A stretch of 64,000 bases of DNA, from the NCBI GenBank assembly GCA_021323335.1, contig JAJTCN010000009.1, positions 16,645 through 80,644 of the forward strand, read 5' to 3'. The stretch is from Ramlibacter sp. GTDB taxonomy: Bacteria > Pseudomonadota > Gammaproteobacteria > Burkholderiales > Burkholderiaceae_C. This document shows positions 28,979 to 37,995 of this stretch, piece by piece. Under the pieces are notes generated by a model. That model did not search any database. It saw nothing but the letters and a program-made list of their open reading frames with translations, and was not told the origin of the DNA. Position 1 is the first letter of the stretch; each line of letters opens with the position of its first letter. The position numbers and the translations under genes are program-made.

Positions 28979-30079
28979 GGCCCGCTTGCGCCTCTTCGGC
29001 GGCAAATCCCACCACGGCAACTGCGCCTTCAGGCTCAGCACCTCGCCACTCTGCCACGGCGCATAGCCGGGCAGCGCGGACAGCGCCTGCTGCCACGGCG
29101 CGCTTTCCAATACGCGGCGCAGCGCCAGCATCGCGGGCTGCTCCAGCGTCTCCTTCAGGCACACCAGGTAATAGCTCTCCTGCAGCAACGGCACGAAGTC
29201 GAGCCCGCGCGCGCGGGCCGCGGCCTCGATGCCGAGGCCCGCGTCCGCGCTGCCCGAGGCGATGGCTTGCGCCACCGCCGCGTGCGATGGCTCCTCGCGC
29301 TCGAGGCCGGAGATGTCGGCCGGCCGCAGCTGCTCGCGTGCGAGCAGTTCCTCGCACAGCAGGCGCGTGCCGCTTCCGGGCGGCCGGTTGACGTAGCGGG
29401 CGCGGCGCCGCGCCACTTCGCCCATGGAATCGAGCCGCAGGGGATTGCCCGGCGCCACCATCAGCCCCTGGCTGCGCTGCGCGAAGCCGATCAGCTTGTG
29501 CCGCCCCGGCTGCAGCAGCGGCTGGTAGCTGCGCTGCGTCACGCTGCCCAGCCCCGGCTGCTGCGAGCTGTGGAAACCAGCCACCGTGCAGCGCCCCGCG
29601 TTCAGCGACGCGATGGCGTCCACGCTGCCGCAGAAGCGCACGTCCAGGTGCAGGGCCGCCTGGCGCACGGCGAAGTCGCGCAGCAGCGACAGGCCGTCGT
29701 CGTGGCTCGCGAACAGGGTCAGCACCTGCGTGGTTTCGTCGAACGCCACCGCGAAGGCGCGTTCCAGCTCGGAGCGCAACGCCTCGATCTGCGGGGCCAG
29801 CCGCGCCTGCGCCTGCCGCTCGGCCCACAGCAGTTTTTCGCCCAGCGGCGCCAGGCGTGCGTGCTGGCCGCGCTCCCACACGATCAGGGGATGGCCGAGC
29901 CTGGCTTCCCAGCGGCGCAGCTCGCCCCACACATGCCGGTACGACAACCCGAGCTCGCGCGCGGCGCCGGAGATGGAGCCCTGTTCCTGCACGGCGTGCA
30001 GCATGTCCATGAGCGCGTTGCGCACCCAGTCGTCCTGCCGCTCCGCACCGAAGGCGTACGAGAGTTCCACTTTCCGCAT
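28976..30079 (-). CDS. ModE-like regulator: LysR/ModE-type wHTH fused to periplasmic binding-type domain (MoeR/TunR-like)
   Basis: GSISGAARELGLSYRHVWGELRRWEARLGHPLIVWERG; C-terminal PBP-like domain; divergent from tungstate transporter. Confidence 0.8.
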   Translation of the reverse strand: MRKVELSYAFGAERQDDWVRNALMDMLHAVQEQGSISGAARELGLSYRHVWGELRRWEARLGHPLIVWERGQHARLAPLGEKLLWAERQAQARLAPQIEALRSELERAFAVAFDETTQVLTLFASHDDGLSLLRDFAVRQAALHLDVRFCGSVDAIASLNAGRCTVAGFHSSQQPGLGSVTQRSYQPLLQPGRHKLIGFAQRSQGLMVAPGNPLRLDSMGEVARRRARYVNRPPGSGTRLLCEELLAREQLRPADISGLEREEPSHAAVAQAIASGSADAGLGIEAAARARGLDFVPLLQESYYLVCLKETLEQPAMLALRRVLESAPWQQALSALPGYAPWQSGEVLSLKAQLPWWDLPPKRRKRA

Positions 30080-30118
30080 GGGGCGAGTATGGCCGAGGCG
30101 GTGGCGGCGCCGCGGCGC

Positions 30119-30181
30119 GCTATGCACGCTGGTTCATAGCTCGCAAGCACCCACGGCGCCGCGCGCGGAAGGGCTATAGCA
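30119..30181. promoter_or_regulatory. candidate regulator sites in tup promoter: GCTATG-N10-CATAGC and palindrome GCTATAGC
   Basis: Inverted repeat 30119-30140 and palindrome 30174-30181 between divergent regulator and tupB. Confidence 0.5.
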
Positions 30182-30190
30182 TCCGCGCCC

Positions 30191-30922
30191 ATGAATACGT
30201 TCCAGGACAGCCTGGCGCGCGCCCTCGAACTGGTGGCCGGCGCCGATCCCCTGCTGCTGTCCATCGTCGGCCGCTCGCTCGCGGTGAGCGGGCTGGCCTG
30301 CGTCATTGCCTGCGTGCTCGGCCTCGTGCTGGGCGGCTGGCTGGCGGTCGCGCGCTTTCCCGGCCGCGGCGCGGTGGTCACCGTCCTCAATACCTTCCTG
30401 GCCGTGCCGTCCGTGGTGGTGGGCCTCGTCGTCTACCTGCTGCTCTCGCGCTCCGGCCCGCTGGGCTTCCTCGGCTGGCTGTTCTCGTTCCAGGCCATGG
30501 TGTTCGCGCAGGTGCTGCTGGTGCTGCCGGTCTGCACCGCGCTGACGCGCCAGGTGGTGGAGGACGCGGAGCGCGCCAACGGCGAGCAGCTGCAGTCGCT
30601 GGGCGCCCGCGGCGCGCTGCGCAGCCTGCTGCTCGCCTTCGATGAACGCTATGCGCTGGTCACCGTGCTGCTGGCGTGCTTCGGCCGCGCGATCTCCGAG
30701 GTCGGCGCGGTGATGATCGTCGGCGGCAACATCGAGGGCTTCACCCGCGTGATGACCACGGCCATCGCGCTGGAGACCAGCAAGGGCGACCTGCCGCTGG
30801 CGCTGGCGCTCGGCCTGGTGCTGCTCGGCGTCGTGCTCGCGCTCAACGCGGCGATCGCGCTGGTGGCGCGCTGGCGCGGCGGGCACGCCGAGGGCGTGGT
30901 CCTGGCGGGAGCCGGGGGATGA
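30191..30922 (+). CDS. tupB: tungstate ABC transporter permease
   Basis: Permease with EVGAVMIVGGNIEGFTRVMTTAIALETSKGDL signature of TupB. Confidence 0.88.
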   Translation: MNTFQDSLARALELVAGADPLLLSIVGRSLAVSGLACVIACVLGLVLGGWLAVARFPGRGAVVTVLNTFLAVPSVVVGLVVYLLLSRSGPLGFLGWLFSFQAMVFAQVLLVLPVCTALTRQVVEDAERANGEQLQSLGARGALRSLLLAFDERYALVTVLLACFGRAISEVGAVMIVGGNIEGFTRVMTTAIALETSKGDLPLALALGLVLLGVVLALNAAIALVARWRGGHAEGVVLAGAGG

Positions 30923-31617
30923 GTGCCTGGGTGCAACTGCAGGCGGTGGACCTGCATTTCGGCGCCGTCCATGCCTTGCGCGGCGTGGACTTGCGCATCT
31001 CGCCCGGCGAACGGGTCGCACTGATCGGCGCCAACGGCAGCGGCAAGAGCACGCTGCTGCGCGTGCTGCACGGCCTGTTGCGGCCCACCGCCGGCAAGAT
31101 GGTGCGGGATGTCACGCTGGGCCAGGCGATGGTGTTCCAGCGCCCGTTCGCCCTGCGTGCCTCCGCGTTGTCGAACGTCGCGCTCGGCTTGTGGCTGCGC
31201 GGCACCGCCTGGCGCGCGGCAAAGGAAGCCGCCTTGCTGGCGCTCGGCCGCGTCGGCCTGGCGCAGGTGGCGCTGCGCAATGCGCGCACCTTGTCGGGCG
31301 GCCAGTTGCAGCGCCTGGCGCTGGCGCGCGCCTGGAGCCTGCGGCCCCACGTGCTGCTGCTCGACGAGCCCACCGCCAGCCTGGATCCGCATGCCAAGCG
31401 CGAGGTCGAGGCGCTGATGGCGGACTTCGCCGCGTCCGGCATGACGCTGGTGTTCGCCAGCCACAACCTGGGCCAGGTCAAGCGCCTGGCCACCCGCGTG
31501 GTCTACATGGAGCAGGGCCGGGTGCTGGCCGACCTGCCGGTGGCGGCGTTCTTCGACGGGCCGCTGGGGGAGACCTCGCAGGAGGCCGACCTGTTCGTGC
31601 GGGGAGAGCTGGGATGA
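30919..31617 (+). CDS. tupC: tungstate ABC transporter ATP-binding protein
   Basis: Walker A GANGSGKST, signature LSGGQLQRLALARAW, Walker B VLLLDEPTASLD. Confidence 0.88.
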   Translation: MSAWVQLQAVDLHFGAVHALRGVDLRISPGERVALIGANGSGKSTLLRVLHGLLRPTAGKMVRDVTLGQAMVFQRPFALRASALSNVALGLWLRGTAWRAAKEAALLALGRVGLAQVALRNARTLSGGQLQRLALARAWSLRPHVLLLDEPTASLDPHAKREVEALMADFAASGMTLVFASHNLGQVKRLATRVVYMEQGRVLADLPVAAFFDGPLGETSQEADLFVRGELG

Positions 31618-32432
31618 AATGGAACCATGCACTGCGCGTCGCCGGCCTGGCGCTGGCGATGGCTGCCGGGGGCGGGGCCTTCGCGCAGGCGGCGATCACG
31701 ATGGCATCGACCACGTCGACGGAGCAATCCGGCCTGTTCGGCCACCTGCTGCCCGCATTCAAGCGGGCCACCGGGATCGACGTGAAAGTGGTCGCCGTCG
31801 GCACCGGGCAGGCGATCGACATGGCCCGGCGGGGCGACGCCGACGTGCTGTTCGTGCACGATCGCGCCGCGGAGGAGAAGTACGTCGCCGAGGGTTTCGC
31901 GCCGCGCCGCTATCCGGTGATGTACAACGACTTCATCCTGGTCGGCCCGGCGGCCGACCCGGCGCGGGTGCGCGGCCATGACATCGTCGAGGCGTTGAAG
32001 AAGGTGGCGTCCTCCGGCGCCGGCTTCATCTCCCGCGGCGACAAGAGCGGCACGCACGCGGCGGAGCTGCGCTACTGGTCGCAGGCGAGCCTGGCGGCCG
32101 CGAAAGGCAGCGGCTACCGGGAATGCGGCTGCGGCATGGGTCCGGCCCTCAACATCGCCGCATCGAGCGGCGCCTACGTGCTGGCGGACCGCGGCACCTG
32201 GCTGAGCTTCAAGAACCGGCAAGGCCTGGCGGTGCTGGTGGAAGGCGACAAGCGCCTGTTCAACCAGTACGGCGTGATGCTGGTCAGCCCGCAGCGCTTT
32301 CCGCACGTGAAGGGGGTGGAGGCGCAGAAGTTCATCGACTGGGTCACTTCTCCGGCGGGGCAGCAGGCGATCGCGGGGTATCGCATCAACGGGGAGCAGT
32401 TGTTTTTTCCGAATGCGGGGACGGCGAACTGA
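31614..32432 (+). CDS. tupA: tungstate ABC transporter substrate-binding protein
   Basis: ITMASTTSTEQSGLFGHLLPAFKRATGIDVKVVAVGTGQAIDMARRGDADVLFVHD; GDKSGTHAAELRYW. Confidence 0.9.
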   Translation: MKWNHALRVAGLALAMAAGGGAFAQAAITMASTTSTEQSGLFGHLLPAFKRATGIDVKVVAVGTGQAIDMARRGDADVLFVHDRAAEEKYVAEGFAPRRYPVMYNDFILVGPAADPARVRGHDIVEALKKVASSGAGFISRGDKSGTHAAELRYWSQASLAAAKGSGYRECGCGMGPALNIAASSGAYVLADRGTWLSFKNRQGLAVLVEGDKRLFNQYGVMLVSPQRFPHVKGVEAQKFIDWVTSPAGQQAIAGYRINGEQLFFPNAGTAN

Positions 32433-32449
32433 GCGCGAAAGCTTGGGGT

Positions 32450-32552
32450 CGGCCTGGCGTAGGCCGGCGGTGAGCGCGCAAGCCGAACCCCGGTGGTGCG
32501 TGACTCACCGATCACCGGGGTTCGGCTCCGCGCTCACCCCGGCCTACAGGTC
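32450..32552. repeat. intergenic inverted repeat of the GTAGGCCGGCGGTGAGCGCG...CGCGCTCACCCCGGCCTAC family
   Basis: Arms at about 32459-32497 and 32511-32549, between convergent tupA and the OpuC-like gene. Confidence 0.85.
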
Positions 32553-34061
32553 TCGCCGGCGCCGCAACCACCGCTCCACCCCATCGAACACCCACTGCGT
32601 CAGCAACGCCAGCACCGCCGCCGGCACCGCGCCGGCCAGCATCATGGCGGTGTCGTTCACTGCCAGCCCGGCGACGATGCGCTCGCCCAGGCCGCCGGCG
32701 CCGATGAAGGTGGCCACCGTCGCCAGGCCGACGTTCATGACCGCGGCCGTCTTGATGCCGGCGAAGATGGTGGGCGCCGCCAGCGGCAGCTCGATGCCGC
32801 GCAGCACCTGGCCGTCGCGAAGCCCGAGCGCCAGCCCCGCTTGCCGCATGCCCACCGAAAGGGACGCCAGGCCCGCGTGCGTGTTGCGAACGATCGGCAG
32901 CAGGGCGTAGACCGATAGCGCCAGCAGCGCGGGCACGAAGCCGATGGTGCCGACCAGCGCGATCAGGAAGGCGAGCAGGGCCAGCGAGGGCACCGTCTGT
33001 GCGACGCCCACCACCCCCATCAGGCTGCCGGACAGCCGCGGCTGGCGGTGCGCCAGCACGCCCAGCGGCACGCCGATGGCCACGGCGATGGCGAGCGAGG
33101 CGAACACCAGCACCAGGTGCTCGCGCAGCAGCCGTGGCAGGTCGGGCGCGAACAGGCGGTCCATGAAAGTGCCCCCTGCGGCCGACGTCGACCCCGCGGG
33201 TCGGGCGGCCGTTCCCGACTTGCCGCGGGCCAGGAATTCGCGGGCCACGGCCTCGAAAGATTTGCCGTCGATCTCGACCTCGCCGTTCATGGCGCGCATG
33301 GCGACGTCGTCGATGCGGTTCGCCAGCGCAGCGGCCAGGGGCCGCTCGTCCACCGTGCTGCGCATCAGCAGGACGGCGTCATAGCGCGGGAAGAACTCGC
33401 GGTCATCCCGCAGCACGCGCAGCTTCAGGCGAGCGATCTGCGCGTCGGTGGTGTAGGCGTCCACCACGTCGACCTGCCCGCGCGCGAGGGCCTGGTACGC
33501 CAGGCCGTGGTCCAGGCCGCTGCCGGGCGTGAAAGGGAGGTTGTAGGCCTTTTGCAGCGCACCCCAGCCGTCGGCCCGCACCAGGAACTCGTGCGACAGC
33601 CCGAAGCGCAAGGGCCCCTTGGCCCGCGCGAGGTCGGAGATGGTGGCGATGCCCAGGCGGGCGGCGTCGTCCTCGCGCATGGCCAGCGCATAGCTGTTGT
33701 TGAAGCCCAGCGGCACCGCGGCCTTCAGCCCCTTCGGCGCCAGCCATTGATTGAGCTGCTCCAGCGAAGGGGATCCGTCGCGCTTGAGCAGTTCGCGCAC
33801 GATGGTGCCGGTGTATTCCGGATAGACGTGGATGCTGCCGTTGGCCAGCGCCTGCTCCATCACCGCGGTGTTGCCCAGTCCCTGGCGGTGCACCGCCGGC
33901 ACGCCCGCGTCCACCAGCACCTGGCGGGCGAGTTCGCCGAGCACGTAGCTTTCGGTGAAGCGCTTCGAGCCGACGACCAGGTCGGCCGCGAAGGCGGGAA
34001 CGGAGAACGACAGCCACAGCGCGATCAGCGCGAGCCGGGAGAAGAGAGGGGTCATTCGCAT
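32544..34061 (-). CDS. osmoprotectant/glycine-betaine-type ABC transporter, substrate-binding domain fused N-terminal to permease (OpuCC-OpuCB-like)
   Basis: Signal peptide, VVGSKRFTESYVLGELARQ...HVYPEYTGTI...VDVVDAYTTDAQI then permease IGVPLGVLAHRQP...TVPSLALLAFLIALVG...NVGLATVATFIGAGGLGERI. Confidence 0.88.
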   Translation of the reverse strand: MRMTPLFSRLALIALWLSFSVPAFAADLVVGSKRFTESYVLGELARQVLVDAGVPAVHRQGLGNTAVMEQALANGSIHVYPEYTGTIVRELLKRDGSPSLEQLNQWLAPKGLKAAVPLGFNNSYALAMREDDAARLGIATISDLARAKGPLRFGLSHEFLVRADGWGALQKAYNLPFTPGSGLDHGLAYQALARGQVDVVDAYTTDAQIARLKLRVLRDDREFFPRYDAVLLMRSTVDERPLAAALANRIDDVAMRAMNGEVEIDGKSFEAVAREFLARGKSGTAARPAGSTSAAGGTFMDRLFAPDLPRLLREHLVLVFASLAIAVAIGVPLGVLAHRQPRLSGSLMGVVGVAQTVPSLALLAFLIALVGTIGFVPALLALSVYALLPIVRNTHAGLASLSVGMRQAGLALGLRDGQVLRGIELPLAAPTIFAGIKTAAVMNVGLATVATFIGAGGLGERIVAGLAVNDTAMMLAGAVPAAVLALLTQWVFDGVERWLRRRRDL

Positions 34062-35146
34062 CACGCCACCCACGCCGCTGATTTGACCTGCGCCCACGCG
34101 GCGCTGCCGATGGCCAGGCCAAGCTGGTCCACGGCGCGCGCGGTGATCCGCGCCAGCAGGACGGAGTCGCCGCAAGCCAGTTGCAGCAGCGCCTGCGAGG
34201 GATGGCCGCCGGGCGCGATGGCGCGCACGGTGCAGGCCAGCACGTTCTGGATGCTGCTGCCCTCCGGCGGTGACAAGGCAAGGCTCACGTCGCGCGCCAG
34301 CACCCGCACGCGCACCGCGTGTCCCACCGCATGGCCGGCGTCCGGCAACCACAGCGCGCCGCCGTCGAAGCCTGCTTCGGCCAGCTGCCACTGCGCATCG
34401 CGGCGGACCACGGTCGCATGCAGCAGCGCGGCCGGTTCCTCGCCGGGCACGGCGGGCAGGTCGATGCGGGCAAGGGTCTCCGCCAGCGGCCCCGTCGCGC
34501 GGACGCGCCCGGCGTCGAGCAGCACCAGGTGGTCCGCCATGCGCGCCACTTCGTCGCCCGAGTGCGTGACGTAGAGCATCGGGATGCGCAACTCGTCGCG
34601 CAGCCGTTCCAGCCAGGGCAGGATCTCCTGCCGGCGGGGCGCGTCCAGCGCGGCGAGCGGTTCGTCGAGGAGCAGGATGCGCGGCTGCGTGGCAAGCGCG
34701 CGGGCGATGGCCACCCGCTGGCGCTCGCCGCCGGACAGCTGGTGCGGACGGCGATCGAGCAGGTCGCCGATGCCCAGCAGGCGCACCAGCCCGGGCACGT
34801 CGATGCCCGCGTCCGCGGCGGCCGCGCGCTTGGCCGCGAAGGCGAGGTTGCCCTGGACGTCGAGATGGTCGAACAGGCTCGCCTCCTGGAACACGTAGCC
34901 CAGCGGCCTTTGCCATGCGGGCAGGAACAGGCCGCGCGTACTGTCCTCCCAAGTGGCCCCGCCCACCATCACCCGTGCTTCGGCGGCGCGCTCCAGGCCG
35001 GCCACGCAACGCAGCAGCGTCGTCTTGCCGGAGCCGGAGGGGCCGAACACCGCGGTCACGCCTTGCGCCGGCAGCCGCAGGTCGACGTCCAGCGTGAAGC
35101 CCGCGCGCGGCAGGCGCAGGCGGGCTTCGATCGCGTCCACGCTCAT
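34061..35146 (-). CDS. modC: molybdate ABC transporter ATP-binding protein with Mop/TOBE domain
   Basis: FGPSGSGKTTLLR, LSGGERQRVAIARAL, C-terminal SIQNVLACTVRAI...SAAWAQVKSAAWV Mop domain. Confidence 0.92.
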   Translation of the reverse strand: MSVDAIEARLRLPRAGFTLDVDLRLPAQGVTAVFGPSGSGKTTLLRCVAGLERAAEARVMVGGATWEDSTRGLFLPAWQRPLGYVFQEASLFDHLDVQGNLAFAAKRAAAADAGIDVPGLVRLLGIGDLLDRRPHQLSGGERQRVAIARALATQPRILLLDEPLAALDAPRRQEILPWLERLRDELRIPMLYVTHSGDEVARMADHLVLLDAGRVRATGPLAETLARIDLPAVPGEEPAALLHATVVRRDAQWQLAEAGFDGGALWLPDAGHAVGHAVRVRVLARDVSLALSPPEGSSIQNVLACTVRAIAPGGHPSQALLQLACGDSVLLARITARAVDQLGLAIGSAAWAQVKSAAWVA

Positions 35147-35826
35147 CCCAGCACCCTTGCGCTGCGGCGGTTGAGGAGCGCCAGGGCCAGCAGCACCGCG
35201 AAGGAGAACAGCACCATGCCGGCCGACAGCCAGTGCGCCTGGGTGTAGTCGAGGGCTTCGACGTGGCCGTAGATCTGGGTCGACACGACGCGGGTGCGCT
35301 CGGGGATGTTGCCGCCGATCATGAGCACCACGCCGAACTCGCCGACCGTGTGGGCGAAGGTCAGCACCGCGGCCTGCACGATGCCGCCGCGCGACAGCGG
35401 CAGGACGACGTGGACGAACGCATCGAACGGCGTGGCGCGCAGCGTCGCGGCCGCTTCCAGCGGACGGCGTCCCACCGCCTCGAACGCGGTCTGCAAGGGC
35501 TGGACGGCGAACGGCAGCGAATACAGGATGGAGCCGAGCAGCAGGCCGCCGAAGGTGAAGGGCAGCAGGCCGATGCCGAGCGCCTGCGTCAGCTGGCCGC
35601 CCCAGCCGTTGGGGCCCAGCGCCACCAGCAGGTAGAAGCCCAGCACCGTCGGCGGCAGCACCAGCGGCAGCGCGACGAAGGCGGAGACGGGGCCGCGCCA
35701 GCGCGACGCCGTGCGCGTCAGCCACCAGGCGACAGGCGTGGCGATCAGCAGCAGCAGGATGGTGGTCGATGCCGCCAGTTGCAGCGTGAGCCAGATCGCC
35801 TGCAGGTCCTCGCGGCTGATCGGCAT
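35143..35826 (-). CDS. modB: molybdate ABC transporter permease
   Basis: 227 aa; LPLVLPPTVLGFYLL, HTVGEFGVVLMIGGNIPERTRVVS. Confidence 0.93.
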   Translation of the reverse strand: MPISREDLQAIWLTLQLAASTTILLLLIATPVAWWLTRTASRWRGPVSAFVALPLVLPPTVLGFYLLVALGPNGWGGQLTQALGIGLLPFTFGGLLLGSILYSLPFAVQPLQTAFEAVGRRPLEAAATLRATPFDAFVHVVLPLSRGGIVQAAVLTFAHTVGEFGVVLMIGGNIPERTRVVSTQIYGHVEALDYTQAHWLSAGMVLFSFAVLLALALLNRRSARVLG

Positions 35827-35827
35827 G

Positions 35828-36568
35828 CTAGAAGCTGTAGCCCGCCGCGCCCAGCACCGCGCGCGCCGCGTCGGAACGCAGGTAGGCCAGGAAGGCGACG
35901 GCCGCCGGGTTGGCCGCGCCGGGATTCAACAGCACCGCGTCCTGTCGGATCGGCGTGTGCAGGTCGGCCGGCACGATCCAGCCGGAGCCGCGGGCGATCC
36001 GGCCGTCCGCAGCGACCTGCGACAGGGCGACGAACGCCAGCGGGGCATTGCCGGAGGCGGCGAACTGGTAGGCCTGCGCGATGTTCTCGGCGTGCGCGAG
36101 GCGTCCGTGCCAGGCCGAGAACAGTCCGAGCTTCTTGAGGGTCTCCACCGCGGCCACGCCATAAGGCGCGATCCGCGGGTCGGCGATGGCGAGCATGCCC
36201 TGCGGCGGCATCCGCAAGACGTCCGCGTGAGCGTCGACCACGCCGGGCTGCGCGCTCCAGAGCACCAGGCGTCCGATGGCGTAGGTGAAGCGGGTGCCGG
36301 GCCGGGCCAGCCCTTCGCCTTCCAGCCTGCGCGGCGTTTCGGCGTCCGCCGCCAGCAGCACCTCGAAGGGCGCGCCGTTGCGGACCTGCGCGTGGAACTT
36401 GCCGGTGGAGCCGAGCGCGACGACGGCGACGTGGCCGGTCTCACGCTGGAAGGCGGCGGCGATCTCCCGGATCGGCGCCGCGAGGTTGGCCGCCGCGGCC
36501 ACCTGCACCTGGCCGGCGTGGGCGGGCAGGGTGAGGGCGAGGAGGAAGGCGGCCAGGAAACGAATCAT
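35828..36568 (-). CDS. modA: molybdate ABC transporter substrate-binding protein
   Basis: VAAAANLAAPIREIAAAFQRETGHVAVVALGSTGKFHAQVRNGAPFEVLLAAD. Confidence 0.93.
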   Translation of the reverse strand: MIRFLAAFLLALTLPAHAGQVQVAAAANLAAPIREIAAAFQRETGHVAVVALGSTGKFHAQVRNGAPFEVLLAADAETPRRLEGEGLARPGTRFTYAIGRLVLWSAQPGVVDAHADVLRMPPQGMLAIADPRIAPYGVAAVETLKKLGLFSAWHGRLAHAENIAQAYQFAASGNAPLAFVALSQVAADGRIARGSGWIVPADLHTPIRQDAVLLNPGAANPAAVAFLAYLRSDAARAVLGAAGYSF

Positions 36569-36579
36569 CGGTGCTGAAG

Positions 36580-36708
36580 TGTAGGCCGGTGGTGAGCGCG
36601 GCGCCGAACCCCGGTGACCGGTGCGTGATCGGTGAGCCACCGGGGTTCGGCTGCGCGCTCACCCCGGCCTACCGCTCACCCCCGGCCTACCGCTCACCCT
36701 GGCCTACG
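36580..36708. repeat. intergenic repeat cluster, GTAGGCCGGTGGTGAGCGCG... with extra tandem CGGCCTACCGCTCACCC units
   Basis: Inverted arms as at 32.45 kb plus CCCCGGCCTACCGCTCA/CCCCCGGCCTACCGCTCA/CCCTGGCCTACGA iterations. Confidence 0.85.
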
Positions 36709-37888
36709 AATTCCGTCCCGGTTTCTGCCCCAGCTTCCGGTACACCGTCGCCCGGCTGATCCCCAGCGCGCGCGCCGCTTCCATCACGTTGCCGCGCGCA
36801 TCGTTCACCGCCTTGCGGATCAGGGCGATCTCCACGTCGCGCAGCGGCAGGCGCGAGCCGACCGGGCCGCGCGTCTCGCCGGCCGCATGCGCCATGCAGG
36901 CCAGGCGCAGCCCCGACCACAGCGGCAATTCCACCGGCGCGCCATCGCCCTGCCGCGCCAGGTCGAACAGCTGTTCCCACGGCTGGGCGAACAGCTCGCT
37001 GCAATGCACCGGCGCCAGGTCCGCAGCCGCCAGGCCCGCGAGCATCTGCCGCGCGGCGGGATTGCTCCCGGTCACCCAGCCGTCGCCGTCCAGGCACACC
37101 AGGCCGTCGTCGTCGTCGCCGAGCAGCCGGCCCGGCCAGTTCAGGCGCAGCGCCAGCCGGTGCGGGCGCGACAGGGTCAGGGCGTTCTCGATGCTGCGGG
37201 CGGACTGGGTCACCAGGTGCTTCAGCTCCGGCCGCTCCGCGGCGTCGATGCCGGTCAGGTCCAGCATGCCGACGCAGCTGCCGTCGGGGCCGAACAACGG
37301 GGCGCCCGCGCAGCTGTAGCAACCCGTCATGTCGTAGAAATGTTCGCCGCGGTGCAGCCAGACCGGCTGCAGCTCGGTGAGCGCGGCGCCGATGGCGGTG
37401 GTGCCGACGCTGCGCTCGGACAGGTCGACGCCGATGCGCGTGATGACCGCCGCGCGCGGGTCCGCGTGGTCGATGGGCCCGTGCGCGTCCACCACCACGC
37501 CGTGCTGGTTGGTGAGGATGGCGAAGTAACGGGTGCTGGCGATGGCACGGCCGAGTTGCTCCAGCACCGGGCGGGCCGCACTGACGAGCAGGTGGTTTCC
37601 TTCCTCGACGCGACGCGCCTGCTCGCGCGGCACGACGTCGAAGCCCACGGTGTCCTGGGGGCGCTGGCCGTTGCCGAGGCAGCGGCGCCAGGAACGCTCG
37701 ATCCAGCCGTCGCCGTGCCAGCCTTCGACCAGCACGTCGGTCATGGACCGGCCTTCCTGCATCACGGCCTGGCGGGCGCGCGCGATCTGCTGCAGCCGGC
37801 CCTGCGCGGCGCTCTCCCCGTGACCGCCCATCTTCCGCTCCTTGTCTGCCGGCACTGCCGATGCACTGCCCGGCCGCCATTGTTCCAT
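36704..37888 (-). CDS. transcriptional regulator, AcoR-like GAF domain plus C-terminal Fis-type HTH, no sigma54 AAA+ domain
   Basis: Start ambiguous (37888 or 37831); RSWRRCLGNGQRP..., GVDLSERSVGTTAIGAALTE...GAPLFGPDGSCVGMLDLTGID; C-term LRDVEIALIRKAVNDARGNVMEAARALGISRATVYRKLGQ. Confidence 0.82.
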   Translation of the reverse strand: MEQWRPGSASAVPADKERKMGGHGESAAQGRLQQIARARQAVMQEGRSMTDVLVEGWHGDGWIERSWRRCLGNGQRPQDTVGFDVVPREQARRVEEGNHLLVSAARPVLEQLGRAIASTRYFAILTNQHGVVVDAHGPIDHADPRAAVITRIGVDLSERSVGTTAIGAALTELQPVWLHRGEHFYDMTGCYSCAGAPLFGPDGSCVGMLDLTGIDAAERPELKHLVTQSARSIENALTLSRPHRLALRLNWPGRLLGDDDDGLVCLDGDGWVTGSNPAARQMLAGLAAADLAPVHCSELFAQPWEQLFDLARQGDGAPVELPLWSGLRLACMAHAAGETRGPVGSRLPLRDVEIALIRKAVNDARGNVMEAARALGISRATVYRKLGQKPGRNS

Positions 37889-37995
37889 TTTGAGAATTTC
37901 CCGCCAGTGCCTCGGGGGACCTAGGGTTTCGCCTAGGGAGTGGGTCGGGGGCCAATCCAACAATGGCTGCCGGCCCTACTCAGGAGAGACACGAC

